DNA of 33,225 nucleotides. Source: Byssovorax sp. (GTDB taxonomy: Bacteria > Myxococcota_A > Polyangia > Polyangiales > Polyangiaceae). Below, one piece after another: positions 1-9,400 of the stretch. Position 1 is the stretch's first letter, and the number at the start of each line of letters is the position of its first letter. The translations under genes and the position numbers were made by a program. The notes under the pieces are model-generated. The model worked only from the letters and a program-made list of their open reading frames with translations. It was not told the DNA's origin and searched no databases. The stretch is taken from NCBI GenBank assembly GCA_025362495.1, contig JANYGI010000182.1:1-33225 (forward strand), in the 5' to 3' direction.

Positions 1-186
1 ATCCTGACCGAGCTCGCGAAGAAGGACCTCGTGGCCAGCGCCGAGGGCTACGCGACGCTCGCGAAGCTGCACGAAGCGATGGGCGAGGGCGCGCCGCGCG
101 ACGCCGCGGTGAAGCGCTGCGAAGGAATGACGAAGACGCCGAAGGCCTGTCAGGTGCCGACGAGCCCGGCGACGACCAGCTCTTGA
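1..186 (+). CDS. C-terminal end of an unrecognised protein (5' partial)
   Basis: The frame is open from the first base to a TGA at 184-186 and gives 61 residues; the start lies outside the window. The segment is helical in character and alternates Ala, Lys and Glu (for example EGYATLAKLHEAMGEG), with two Cys near the end and a Ser/Thr/Pro tail. I do not recognise a family from this fragment. The stop overlaps the TTG start of the next gene by four bases (TTGA), so the two are probably translationally coupled and in one operon. Confidence 0.6.
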   Translation: MLTELAKKDLVASAEGYATLAKLHEAMGEGAPRDAAVKRCEGMTKTPKACQVPTSPATTSS

Positions 187-1499
187 GACCCGCGGCGCGA
201 CCGGCTCTCGTCGCAGGATCCGGGGCGCTGCTCCTGATCCTCGCCGCCTGTCGCGGGCACGATCCGCCCGGCGCCGGGCCGGCGCCGACGCTCTCGTCAA
301 CAGCAGCAACAGCGTCAACATCGTCGCCCGCTGTCGCCCCGACGACGACGACGCTCGCCGAGGCCGCGACCGACGTCGAGCGCGGTCACCAGCTGGCGAT
401 CAAGTTCGAGTGCAACCGCTGCCACGACGGCGTCGGGCCCGAGCCCGCGGCCGCCTTCGAGCTCCAGTGCTTTCACTGCCACCAGCAGATCCTCTCGGGG
501 AAGTTCAAGCCGCCGGCGCGCCAGGAGAAGCGCTGGCGCGAGGGCGTGACGGGGCTGCGCGACGTGCCCTCGCTGACGTCGGCGAACCGGCGCTTCCGCC
601 GCGCGTGGCTCGGGAGCTTCCTTCAGAACCCCTTCGATTTACGGCCCCGGCTCGCTCCGACGATGCCACGCCTCGGGATCGACGCGGCCCAGGCGCGCGC
701 TCTCGCGGCGTACTTCGGCGCGCCCGACGACGCGGCGCTCCATGCGAACGGCGCGGCGGAGATCGCCCGCGGCGACGCGGCGCACGGGCGCGCGCTGATG
801 GAAGCGAAGGGGTGCCCGGCGTGCCACGTGTTCACCGGCGTGCCGGCGCTCGCGGGCGCGTCGAAGGTCGATCCGGGCGACAAGCGCGTCGCGACGAGCC
901 TCGCGCTGGCGCCGGATCTTCGCTACGCGCGCGACCGGCTCGAGCCCGACGCGCTGCTCCTGTGGCTCACCAGCGCGAGTAAGATGAAGCCCGACACGGC
1001 GATGCCCGAGCTCCCGCTGACGCCCGATGAAGTGCGAGACATCGCGGCGTACGTGACGCGGGCCGAGCTCGCGCCGATCGAGCCCGCACCGCCGCGCCCG
1101 CGGCTCCCGGTGCTGACGCGGGCGGTGACGTACGACGAGGTCAGCGAGAAGGTCTTCAAGCGGACGTGCTGGCACTGCCACGGAGAGCCGGACTACGCGG
1201 TGGGCGACGGCGGGCCGGGCAACACCGGAGGCTTCGGGTTCAAGCCGCGCGGGCTCAACCTCGTCGACTACGGCTCGGTCGCGTCGGGCTTCGTCGACGA
1301 CAAGGGCGAGCGCCACAGCGCGTTCGAGCCGCTCGCCGACAAGACGCCGCGCATGGTCGGCGCGCTGCTCGCTCGCGGCAGCGAAGAGGCAGGCCGGCCG
1401 GTGGCCGATGTGCGCGGGATGCCCCTCGGCTACCCGGCCCTTTCGCCCGAGGAGATCCAGCTCGTCGAGAGCTGGGTGGCCCAGGGGCGCCCACGCTAG
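183..1499 (+). CDS. Tetra-haem c-type cytochrome lipoprotein
   Basis: A 438-residue protein. The N-terminus is a lipoprotein signal with lipobox LAAC (Cys23), followed by a Ser/Thr/Ala linker to about residue 60. Four CXXCH haem-binding motifs are visible: CNRCH at 77-81, CFHCH at 96-100, CPACH at 211-215 and CWHCH at 329-333. Met-Pro pairs at 161, 274 and 413 sit where class I cytochrome c domains place the axial Met. The protein probably acts in periplasmic electron transfer while anchored to a membrane. The last segment (315-438) reads as a separate cytochrome c domain. The start is TTG at 183, chosen because it overlaps the upstream stop and gives a complete signal peptide. Redox partner and substrate cannot be told from the sequence; no oxidase or peroxidase gene lies beside it. 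Confidence 0.85.
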   Translation: MRPAARPALVAGSGALLLILAACRGHDPPGAGPAPTLSSTAATASTSSPAVAPTTTTLAEAATDVERGHQLAIKFECNRCHDGVGPEPAAAFELQCFHCHQQILSGKFKPPARQEKRWREGVTGLRDVPSLTSANRRFRRAWLGSFLQNPFDLRPRLAPTMPRLGIDAAQARALAAYFGAPDDAALHANGAAEIARGDAAHGRALMEAKGCPACHVFTGVPALAGASKVDPGDKRVATSLALAPDLRYARDRLEPDALLLWLTSASKMKPDTAMPELPLTPDEVRDIAAYVTRAELAPIEPAPPRPRLPVLTRAVTYDEVSEKVFKRTCWHCHGEPDYAVGDGGPGNTGGFGFKPRGLNLVDYGSVASGFVDDKGERHSAFEPLADKTPRMVGALLARGSEEAGRPVADVRGMPLGYPALSPEEIQLVESWVAQGRPR

Positions 1500-1562
1500 C
1501 GACCCGGCGCGCGCGAGGGTTTCACCGGGGAGCGGGCCTGTCGTTTGCGAGGACGGCGCGGG

Positions 1563-1850
1563 ATGAACGCGCGCACGCTCTTCGCGGGACTGGTGTCGTC
1601 GAGCCTGCTCGTCACGGGCTGTCCGCGTCCCGCGGCGGCGCCGGACGTCGTGGCGCCGGTGGCCGATCCAGCGAGCCCACGCCGACCGCCGCCAGGCGTG
1701 CGGATCGACACCTGGCCCGATCTCGGCACATGGCCCGTCACGGCGCGCGAGCTGCCGGGCAGCAACGATCTCTTCCTGTGGGAGGCGGCAACCGCGCCGG
1801 CGCCCCCGAAGGCCCAGGTCCCGCTGCGTCTCCATCGACCCGTGGAGTGA
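1563..1850 (+). CDS. Small lipoprotein of unknown function
   Basis: A 95-residue product if the ATG at 1563 is used (an in-frame GTG-type start at 1545 is less likely because it would put charged residues before the signal). It begins MNARTLFAGL and has a hydrophobic stretch ending in the lipobox VTGC (Cys20). The mature part is Pro/Ala-rich with a short conserved-looking patch (DTWPDLGTWPVTARELPGS) near residues 57-75. I recognise no family. It lies 63 bases after the cytochrome gene on the same strand and may share its transcript. Confidence 0.6.
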   Translation: MNARTLFAGLVSSSLLVTGCPRPAAAPDVVAPVADPASPRRPPPGVRIDTWPDLGTWPVTARELPGSNDLFLWEAATAPAPPKAQVPLRLHRPVE

Positions 1851-1894
1851 GCCACGGCACGCCTGATTCGCTCGCGCCCGCGGGCCGCCGCGCC

Positions 1895-1900
1895 TATCGT
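1895..1900 (+). promoter_or_regulatory. Candidate -10 hexamer of a leaderless promoter (kinase)
   Basis: TATCGT lies 8 bases before the GTG start at 1909, with no Shine-Dalgarno sequence between. The same TAnnnT arrangement recurs before several other genes in this window. No clear -35 box is seen. Confidence 0.3.
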
Positions 1901-1908
1901 GGCCGACG

Positions 1909-3291
1909 GTGGACTTCACTTTTCCAGCGCGCGCGGCGACGACGGCGAGGCCAGGCCAGCCCTGGCAGGCAGGCACGCTGCTGGGCGGTCGGTACCGGCT
2001 CGTCGTCAAGATCGGCGCGGGCGCGATGGGCGAGGTCTGGCGCGCGGAGCACCTCTCGCTCGGCACCACCGTGGCGATGAAGCTTGTCGACACGCGAGCG
2101 CAGGACGACAAGCCGAGCTTGCTGGCGCGCTTCCAGCTCGAGGCGCGGTCCGCCGCGCAGCTCAAGAGCCCGCATGTCGTGCAGATCCTCGATCACGGGA
2201 TCGACGGATCGATCGCCTTCATCGCGATGGAGATGCTCGAAGGCGAGAGCCTGGAGCAGCGCCTCGAGCGCCGCGGCGCGCTGCAGCCGGCCGAGGTCGC
2301 GCACGTCCTCGGCGAGATGGCGCGCGGCGTGGAGCGCGCGCACGCCGCGGCGATCATCCACCGCGATCTCAAGCCGCCGAACGTGTTCCTCGCGCAGAGC
2401 GACGGGCGCGAGATCGTCAAGGTCCTCGACTTCGGGATCGCCAAGCTGCTCTCGACGCCGCGCGACGCGCACCTGCAGACGCAGAACGGATTCGTCGTCG
2501 GGACGCCCGCGTACATGAGCCCGGAGCAGGTGCTGGGCAGGGAGCTCGGCGTCGCGTCGGACCTCTGGCAAATGGGCATCATCGCGTTCGAGTGCCTCAC
2601 GGGGCGGCGCCCGTTCGACGGCGAGACGCTGGGGCAGCTCTTCGTGGCGATCTGTTCGGCGCCGCTGCCGAAGCCCTCGGACGTCGCGCGGGTGCCGGCG
2701 GGGTTCGACGCGTGGTTCGCGCGGGCGGCGTCGCGCGATCCGCGCCAGCGCTTCCGCAGCGTGACCGAGCTCGCCGAGGCGCTCCGGGCCGTGCTCGCGC
2801 CGGGCGGCGTGGGCGAGGCCGCGATCGCCACGCTGGCGTCGCCGCGGCGCTCGCACGCGGGCACGCCGCTCGGAGCCGACGACGGCGCGGCGCGCGGCCC
2901 CGGGCACACCGCGACGGGGGCGTCCGCGGCGTGGTCGGGCAGCCCCTCGCTCCGGCCGCGGACCTCGACGAAGACGTGGCTGCTCGTCGGCGCGCCGCTG
3001 CTCGGGGGCGCCCTCGCCGCGGGCCTCTTCTGGGCGCTTCATCACGACGCCGCGCCCGGGCCCGCCGCCACGGCGCCGCCGAGCGCCGCGCCGATCGTTG
3101 CAGCTGCAACGGTTGCAGCTGCAACCAATCGCGTCGTCGCACTTCCGCCGTCCGCGAGCGCGCCGGCGTCGCCGGCGATCGCCGCGCCGATCACCAGCGC
3201 CTCGGCGGCGGCGGCGGTGGTCTCCGTCAAGCGCTCTCCGCGCGCGCCGAAGCCCGCGCCGCGCGCCGGGGATCCGGATTTCGGCTTCTGA
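1909..3291 (+). CDS. Membrane-anchored Hanks-type Ser/Thr protein kinase
   Basis: A 460-residue protein starting at GTG 1909. The kinase domain spans about residues 28-297: glycine loop GAGAMG at 36-41, ATP-anchoring Lys58 in VAMK, catalytic loop HRDLKPPN at 151-158, DFG at 174-176 and SPE at 204-206. All catalytic residues are present, so activity is expected. A Ser/Pro/Ala linker follows, then a single membrane helix at about 357-377 and a roughly 80-residue Ala/Pro-rich tail placed outside the cytoplasmic membrane. Its stop overlaps the ATG of the next gene by one base (TGATG), so that TPR/PEGA-like protein is a likely partner. The ligand of the external tail and the phosphorylation targets are unknown. 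Confidence 0.92.
   Translation: MDFTFPARAATTARPGQPWQAGTLLGGRYRLVVKIGAGAMGEVWRAEHLSLGTTVAMKLVDTRAQDDKPSLLARFQLEARSAAQLKSPHVVQILDHGIDGSIAFIAMEMLEGESLEQRLERRGALQPAEVAHVLGEMARGVERAHAAAIIHRDLKPPNVFLAQSDGREIVKVLDFGIAKLLSTPRDAHLQTQNGFVVGTPAYMSPEQVLGRELGVASDLWQMGIIAFECLTGRRPFDGETLGQLFVAICSAPLPKPSDVARVPAGFDAWFARAASRDPRQRFRSVTELAEALRAVLAPGGVGEAAIATLASPRRSHAGTPLGADDGAARGPGHTATGASAAWSGSPSLRPRTSTKTWLLVGAPLLGGALAAGLFWALHHDAAPGPAATAPPSAAPIVAAATVAAATNRVVALPPSASAPASPAIAAPITSASAAAAVVSVKRSPRAPKPAPRAGDPDFGF
3097..3125. repeat. Two tandem copies of a 14-bp perfect palindrome
   Basis: GTTGCAGCTGCAAC occurs at 3097-3110 and again at 3112-3125, separated by one base; each copy equals its own reverse complement, and the second extends to 16 bp (3111-3126). 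The repeat lies inside the kinase gene and encodes a VAAAT repeat in the Ala-rich tail. It may be codon-level low complexity or a small dispersed palindrome. Confidence 0.6.
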
Positions 3292-4286
3292 TGCGCGCCG
3301 CCTCCTCTCGCACCACGCGCCCGCTCCGCCTCGCCGCGGCCTCGCTGCTCGCGTTCGCCGCGCTGACGATCGCGGCGGCCGAGGCGCGCGCCCAGCCCGT
3401 CGATCTCGAGACGAAGAGCGCCGCGCGCAAGCTCGGCGTCGAGGGCCAGAAGCTCTTCGAATCGGGCGACGTCGCGGGCGCCCTCGAGAAGTTCAACCTC
3501 GCCGACTCGCTCGTCCCCGCGCCGACGCTCGGCCTCCGCGCGGCGCGCTGCCTCTCGCTGCTGGGGCGCCTCGTCGAGGCCTCGGAGCGCTACCTCGACG
3601 TGACGCGGATGCAGCTCGATCGCAGCGCGCCGGCCGTGATGCGCAAGGCCCAGGTCGACGCCCTCACCGAGCGCGAGAAGCTCCTGCCGACGATCCCCAG
3701 CCTCGAGGTCACCATCGAGGGGCCCACGGGCGCGGGCGTGACGGTGATCATCGACGCCAAGGCCCTGCCGCCGGCGCTCCTCGGTCAAAAGCGACCGGTC
3801 GATCCCGGCACGCACCGCGTGGAGGCCAAGCGCGCCGACACCACGGTCGCGCGCGACGTCACGGTCAAACCGAGCGAGGCCGGCCAGGTGATGCTCAAGC
3901 TCCCGCCGCTGCCCGCGAAGCCGAAGCCGCCCGACACCTTCCCGTACCGCGCCGTCGGCTTCAGCGGGCTCGCCGTCGGCGTCGCGGGGATGCTCTTCGG
4001 CGGCATCAACGGCATCCTCGCGCTCACCACCGATCAGAAGCTGGTGACCCGCTGCGGGAGCGATCACAGCTGCCCGCCGGCCGCGTGGCCGCAGGCGGAC
4101 GCGTTCGATCTGATGCGCGCTTTCACCACGGCGGGCCTCGTCGTCGGCGTGAGCGGGCTCGCGGTCGGCATCCCGTTTCTCCTCGCCGCGCCCGGCCCGC
4201 CCAGGCCGACGACGGAGACGCCGCAGGCCGCGCGGATCGATCCCTGGATCGGCCTCGGCGCCGCGGGCGTCCGCGGGACGTTTTGA
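3291..4286 (+). CDS. TPR/PEGA-like exported membrane protein
   Basis: A 331-residue protein from the ATG at 3291, which overlaps the kinase stop by one base. Residues 1-34 form a signal peptide with a likely cleavage after ARA. Residues about 40-105 form paired helices like TPR units (EGQKLFESGDVAGALEKFNL). Residues about 137-193 form a beta-rich section like PEGA domains, including a DPGTHRVEAKR turn. Two hydrophobic helices follow at about 220-246 and 279-300, with a Cys pair (255, 261) between them. This architecture is common in myxobacteria beside kinases; I infer an envelope scaffold or sensor working with the upstream kinase. The exact function is unknown. Confidence 0.8.
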   Translation: MRAASSRTTRPLRLAAASLLAFAALTIAAAEARAQPVDLETKSAARKLGVEGQKLFESGDVAGALEKFNLADSLVPAPTLGLRAARCLSLLGRLVEASERYLDVTRMQLDRSAPAVMRKAQVDALTEREKLLPTIPSLEVTIEGPTGAGVTVIIDAKALPPALLGQKRPVDPGTHRVEAKRADTTVARDVTVKPSEAGQVMLKLPPLPAKPKPPDTFPYRAVGFSGLAVGVAGMLFGGINGILALTTDQKLVTRCGSDHSCPPAAWPQADAFDLMRAFTTAGLVVGVSGLAVGIPFLLAAPGPPRPTTETPQAARIDPWIGLGAAGVRGTF

Positions 4287-4300
4287 CGGCGCCGTTGGTA

Positions 4301-4306
4301 TAGACT
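4301..4306 (+). promoter_or_regulatory. Candidate -10 hexamer of a leaderless promoter
   Basis: TAGACT sits 6 bases before the GTG start at 4313, within TATAGACT. A transcript starting the usual 6-8 bases later would begin at or next to the start codon. No Shine-Dalgarno sequence is present. Confidence 0.4.
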
Positions 4307-4312
4307 CGCGCG

Positions 4313-5431
4313 GTGCGCCTCTCGCGGATCTGGCTTGCCTCGCTCCTGCTGCCGCTCGTGGTGCTCCCGGTCAGCTGCATCCTCGATGGCTACGGCCGCG
4401 ACGTGATCACCACCGTCGACGCGGGCCAGGACGTCGACGTGCCCGACGTCGTCGGCTGCCCCCACCGCTCGCCGCCGCCGCTGCCCACCGACGCTCCGCC
4501 CGGCGCCTCCGAAAGCTTCGTCGTCGCGCTCCGCAGCGTCGATCTGCGCGAGGGCGCCGGGGCCCTGCCAGTCGGCTTCGATCTCGACAAAACGTGCTCG
4601 TGCCAGGGCGAGACCGCCAGCTGCCGCGAGCCCGGGAAGATGCCGATCTGCGACGGCGCCGAGGGCATCGACAACGCGGCCTCGAAGCTCTTCACGCTGA
4701 TCCAGGGCGCCGTCGGGGGCACCGACAAGTTCGGCTCGTCATTCTTCAGCAACGAGGCCAACCAGGGCATCTGGTCGATCCTCATGCGCGTCCGCGGCTA
4801 CAACGGGCAGGCCGACGACGACAAGGTCGAGTTCGATTTCTACCCGACGGCGGGCGGCGTCGATAAACCCGACGGCGGCGCCGCGGCGTGGGACGGCCAG
4901 GATTCGTGGCCGATCACCACGACGGCGCTCGCCGACGGGAAGACGATCGACGACCCCAGATTCAAGAACCTCCAGGCCTACGTCGCGAACCACGTCCTCG
5001 TCGCGAGCCTGCCGCAGTCGTCGTTCACGCTCGGCGGCTCCGGGGTCAGCACGGTGACGATCCGTCTCACGGGCGGCCTCGTGACGGCGGAGATCGTCAA
5101 GACCGACGCGGGCGGCTGGGCGCTCACCAGCGGCGTGCTCGCGGGCCGCTGGACGCTGCCCGACATCTTCCTTTCGCTCAGCACCTTCCGCGACAACAAG
5201 GGCGAGCCGATCTGCAAGGGGAACGTCGCCTACGAGTTCGGCAAGACGACGATCTGCGGCGGCGCCGACATCCTCGGCGGCACCGGCGTGCCGTCCGACG
5301 CGTGCGACGCGCTCTCGTTCGGCGTGGCGTTCACCGCGGATCCCGCGCAGCTCGGCTTCCCCGTCGATCCGACCAACCCCGCGAAGGAGTGCCCCGACGG
5401 CGGCGATCCCGCGGACGACACCTGCCCCTGA
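4313..5431 (+). CDS. Lipoprotein with Cys-rich N-terminal domain, unknown function
   Basis: A 372-residue protein starting with GTG. The signal peptide ends in the lipobox PVSC (Cys22). A short Asp/Val-rich linker is followed by a section with the pattern GFDLDKTCSCQG...CREPGK...CDGAEGIDNAASKL (residues about 86-126), which I associate from memory with repeated hypothetical lipoproteins in myxobacteria; this is an impression, not a search result. The rest is beta-rich with a few Cys (for example around residues 300-335) and an Asp/Pro-rich C-terminus. It is probably displayed on the cell surface or periplasmic. No catalytic motif is visible. Confidence 0.75.
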   Translation: MRLSRIWLASLLLPLVVLPVSCILDGYGRDVITTVDAGQDVDVPDVVGCPHRSPPPLPTDAPPGASESFVVALRSVDLREGAGALPVGFDLDKTCSCQGETASCREPGKMPICDGAEGIDNAASKLFTLIQGAVGGTDKFGSSFFSNEANQGIWSILMRVRGYNGQADDDKVEFDFYPTAGGVDKPDGGAAAWDGQDSWPITTTALADGKTIDDPRFKNLQAYVANHVLVASLPQSSFTLGGSGVSTVTIRLTGGLVTAEIVKTDAGGWALTSGVLAGRWTLPDIFLSLSTFRDNKGEPICKGNVAYEFGKTTICGGADILGGTGVPSDACDALSFGVAFTADPAQLGFPVDPTNPAKECPDGGDPADDTCP

Positions 5432-5486
5432 CGTAGAACTGCACGAAATCGCGCGCGAAACGGGCGACGGCGCGCGCGCGTTTCAC

Positions 5487-5492
5487 TATGCT
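5487..5492 (+). promoter_or_regulatory. Candidate -10 hexamer before uppP
   Basis: TATGCT lies 9 bases before the ATG at 5502, with no Shine-Dalgarno sequence between. It fits the leaderless pattern seen elsewhere in the window. Confidence 0.4.
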
Positions 5493-5501
5493 CCGCGGCC
5501 G

Positions 5502-6377
5502 ATGAACTGGCACAACGCCGTCCTCCTCGGCATCCTCGAGGGGCTGACCGAGTTCCTTCCCGTGTCCTCGACCGGCCACCTGATCTTGCTCGGGGACTAC
5601 CTCGGCGCGAACGGCGAGGCCGGCAAGACGCTCGACGTGGTCATGCAGCTCGGCGCCGTGCTGGCCGTCGTCGTGTACTTCCGCGCGCGGCTCGGGGCGC
5701 TGCTGCGCGGCCTGATCGCGCGCGAGCCCGAGCAGATCGCGCTCGCCAAGGCGGTGATGATCGCCTTCGTCCCCGCGGCGGTGTTCGGCCTCGCGTTCCA
5801 CAAGAAAATCGAGGACGCGCTCTTCGCTCCGGCGCCCGTCGCCGCCGCGCTCATCGTCGGCGGCGTGGTGATGATCGGCGTCGAGGTCTGGCGAAAGCGC
5901 TCGGCAAATCAAGGCGAAGAGGGGCTCGCCGCGGTGACGCCGAAGCGCGCGGCCGGCATCGGCTTCGCGCAGTGCCTCTCGCTCTGGCCGGGCGCCTCGC
6001 GCTCGATGACGACCATCGTCGGCGCCCAGCTCGGCGGCGTCAGCACCGCAGCGGCGGCCGATTTCTCGTTCCTCCTCGCCATCCCGACGCTCGGCGCGGC
6101 CACCGTCTACAAGCTGCTCAAGGGCGGGCGCGCGCTCCTGGCGATGCCGGGCGGCGCCTCGTCCCTGGTGATCAGCATGGTGGTCTCGTTCGTGGTCGCG
6201 CTGATCGTGATCGCCGCGTTCCTCCGCAATTTGAAGCGTTTCGGGCTCCTCCCCTTCGGCGTGTACCGCATCGCGCTCGGGGTGATCGTCCTGGTGACGC
6301 TCGGCGGGACCATGGCGCCGATCAAGGGCGCGGCCGCGCCCGGAGCGCCGGCGAGCAGCAGCAGCGCGGCGCCGTGA
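5502..6377 (+). CDS. uppP: Undecaprenyl-diphosphate phosphatase
   Basis: A 291-residue integral membrane protein of the UppP/BacA family, which converts undecaprenyl diphosphate to the monophosphate carrier used for peptidoglycan and other cell-wall polymers, and whose overproduction gives bacitracin resistance. The family signatures are present: the Glu pair in EGLTE (13-17), PVSSTGH (20-26) and PGASRS (163-168) with the catalytic Arg167. Several hydrophobic helices fill the rest (about 50-62, 85-100, 112-128, 185-205, 222-242 and 255-272). The length is slightly above the usual 270 or so because of an Ala/Ser tail. It stands as a single gene between two lipoprotein genes, 70 bases after the upstream stop. 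Confidence 0.96.
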   Translation: MNWHNAVLLGILEGLTEFLPVSSTGHLILLGDYLGANGEAGKTLDVVMQLGAVLAVVVYFRARLGALLRGLIAREPEQIALAKAVMIAFVPAAVFGLAFHKKIEDALFAPAPVAAALIVGGVVMIGVEVWRKRSANQGEEGLAAVTPKRAAGIGFAQCLSLWPGASRSMTTIVGAQLGGVSTAAAADFSFLLAIPTLGAATVYKLLKGGRALLAMPGGASSLVISMVVSFVVALIVIAAFLRNLKRFGLLPFGVYRIALGVIVLVTLGGTMAPIKGAAAPGAPASSSSAAP

Positions 6378-6433
6378 TCACCTCGCGCGGGGCGGGAGAT
6401 CGAACGACAACGGCGACCCGGGTCGGAATTGAC

Positions 6434-6439
6434 TAAGCT
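6434..6439 (+). promoter_or_regulatory. Candidate -10 hexamer of a leaderless promoter
   Basis: TAAGCT lies 9 bases before the ATG at 6449, the same spacing as the TATGCT before uppP. The region between holds GC-rich sequence without a Shine-Dalgarno motif. Confidence 0.4.
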
Positions 6440-6448
6440 CGCGGCCCG

Positions 6449-9400
6449 ATGAAGCCGCACTCGAGATCCCTCGCCGCGACGACTCCGGCGATCGTCGCGC
6501 TCTTCCTCGGCGGCTGCGCGGCCGCTCCGGCACCGACGCCGATCCACGTGGCCGAGCGCGTGGATCCGCCGGCCCCACCCCCGCCCGTCGCGGCCGCGCG
6601 CTGGGTCGAGAGCGGCGGCGCGACGCTGGTCGGGCCCACGCGGAGCGACGGGACGCTGGTGCTGCTCGGCGGTCGCCGCGCCCTCGTGGCCAGCGACGGA
6701 TCGCTCCGCAACGAGACCGTCGCCGCGCCCGAGCCGCTGATCGAGCTTGTCGAGATCCCCGCCGCGGAGGGCAGCGCCAGGGCGAGCCTCGTCGGCCGCG
6801 GAGCGCACGGCATCTATCGCTTCGACGAGCCCCTCGGTGCCGGCGTCGCGCTCGCTCGATCCAGCGTCGAGCTGGCCCGCCTCGGGGCGCTGCCCGGCGT
6901 CGTCGCGGTGTGGACGACGTTCTCGGATCTGCCTCATTTTCTCGACGTTTCGACGGGTCGCGCGCGCGAGATCGCCGGGCTGCCGAAGCTCCCGATGCGA
7001 TCGGTGAGCTTCGTCGACGCCCGCCGCGGCGCCGCGATCTTCGAAGCGGTCGGCCTCGTGACGAGCGCCGACGGCGGCGCCACGTGGAAGCTCGCCGAGC
7101 CCGCGATCCCCGGCGACGGCCTCCGCATGAGCGGGCTGCGCCGCCGCGGCGACGCGCTCCGCGCGTTCACGTACCCCGACGGACCGGAGGCCGCGATCGA
7201 CGCGTCCGCCGGCAAGCTCGGCCCCCTCGAAGCGCCCGCGGCGCTGCCGAAGAGCGCGTCGCCGCTCCTCCGCTGGATCCAGACCACGGCGCGCGATCCG
7301 CTGGAGGCCGCGGCCTCGTCCGGGATCGATCTCGGCGCGCGCGGCGCCCTCGTCGCGAGCCACGGCCTGCTCGCCCGCGTCGATCCGACGAGCGGCGCGA
7401 TCCTCGAGCTGGTCGAGTTCGCGCACGGCAAATGGATGAACGCGTGCAGCGCCGCGGCGACGGTCGACGGGGCCCTCATCGCGTGCCCGCTGTCGGAGGA
7501 CCAGGGCGGCGCCGATCTCTTCGATCCCTTCGGCGTCCTCCGCGTCAGCACCGGCGATCCGCTCCGCGTCGATCACCCGATCGTGATCCGCAACGGCGAC
7601 GTCGAGCTGCGCTCCTCGCCGAGCGGCGGCGCGATGATCCTCGGCTCGTGCGCGCCCGAGAGTGACGGCGAGCTCTGCGTCCGGCAATCCGACGGGAAAT
7701 GGCTCCCGTTCCGCCCCGACGTCGAGACCAACGATCGCGGCGTCGGCCCCCTCGCCGACGGGCGGATCGCCTTCCTGCGCGGCGTCAACGACGCCGACAC
7801 CACCGCCGAGACCGAGCCGGATCCGCAGGCGGCGTCGGGCAGCGGCGACGTCGCGCGGGCGCGCCGCCTCCACGTCGCGACGCTCGATCTCGCAGGGCAC
7901 GAGCGCGCCGTCGGATCGATCCCGCTCCCCGACGGGCAAGACCTCACCCGGGTCGAGAGCCCGATCGAGGAGGACGCCGATCACGCGCTCCACCTGGTGA
8001 TCGAGGCCGGCGACGCGCTCATCGCCGTGACGCAGCCGCCGGGCCGCGACGTCGCCACGACGCAGCCGCTCGCGGGCATGACGGCGGCGCGCATCCACGC
8101 CGGGCGCGGCATCGCCGTGGGCGAGTCGCGGGTGCTGGCCTCGCCCGACGGCGGCACCACGTGGACCGAGGTGCCCGTCGCGCCGCGGGTGCTCGCCGAC
8201 TTCCGCGAGAGCCCGACGACCGATCCGACCGCGATCGCCGTGAGCGCCGTCGGCGCGCGGGTAGGCTCGGATCTCCGCCTCGGCTGGGGCCCGGCCGCGG
8301 CGCTGTCAACGCCGTCAACGCCGTCGTCCATCGTCGCGCCGCCCCTCGACGAAGGCCCCGCCGCGACGCGTCCCGCCGAGCGCCGGCTCGCGTGCACCTC
8401 GTCCGGTCCGGCCACCGGCGCGGGGCCGCTCCTCGGCTCGACGCAGATCAAGGCGCTGCTCGGCAGCAAGCCGGCGCGCAAGGGCACGCGGCGCGAGTCG
8501 AGCGCCTGGGCCAGCGGGCGCGCCGGCATGCTCGACACTGTCGCGCTGCTCGAGGAAGACGGCGACGCTCTGCGCGGCTCGGCCCCGTCGAGCTGGACGC
8601 TGCGCTGGTTCGATCCCACCGAGATCGGCGCCAGGCCGCGCAGCCTCACGCGGCCCAGCGCCGCGGCCGACGCGGGCGCGGCGCCGTGGGGCGCGAGCCT
8701 GCGCTTCGCGGCGGCGGCGGGCCCGCGCGCGCTCTTCGCGCTCCACGTCGGCGCGCGCTATCTCCTCGTGCGCACCAGGCCCGGCGGCGGCAGCGAGACC
8801 GCGGCGATCGAGGCCGACATGCTCCCCTCGAACGAGGTCGTCTTCGGCGCCGACAAGGGCGAGGCGATCGCCTGGATGCACGAGTCGGATCTGATCGTGT
8901 GGATCGCCGGCGAGGCCCCGCGCGCCATCGCGCAGGTCGCGGCGCACGCGGGCCGCTGGCTCGGTCAGCCGACGCGCGAGGCGGTGCCGATGCTCCTCGG
9001 CGGGCCCGACTGGGCGATCGCCCGCGCCCTGCCGATCCCGCCGCGCGGCGCCGCCAGGCCCGCGCCGCCGACGCTCGACGGGTGGACGCGCGCGCCCAAC
9101 CTCCGCCGCGACGTGGGCTCGCTCCCCGCGTGCTCCGCGAAGCCCGCGGGCGCGAGCTTCCTCGTCGCGCGATCGTTCATCGGCGTGCGCGTCGACGGCC
9201 TCGAGCACGGCGGCGCGACGAGCCTCTACGACGTGCGCGTGTCCGGCGAGAGCGCCTGCATCGCGGCGATGAGCGCGCTGCTCTCGGCGCCGCGCGGCGC
9301 CGCGTCAACGAGCTCCGCGAAGAAGCCGCCGAAGCCCGCGGCCTCCGGCCCCGTCGCGTTCGTGCGCGTCGACCTCGCGGGCAAGCGCGCCGAGGGCGGC

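Noticed and set aside
294-330. Repeated GTCAAC hexamers, also at 8306-8320
   Set aside because: They fall in low-complexity Ser/Thr coding linkers and read as codon repetition rather than a separate element.
4283-4304. TTGACG plus TATAGA as a classical sigma-70 promoter
   Set aside because: The spacer is only 10 bases, too short for -35/-10 pairing; only the -10-like part is kept.
6107-8098. Long minus-strand open frame opposite uppP and the Asp-box lipoprotein
   Set aside because: It spans two unrelated plus-strand genes and is Arg/Ala/Asp-rich without motifs, as expected for antisense frames.
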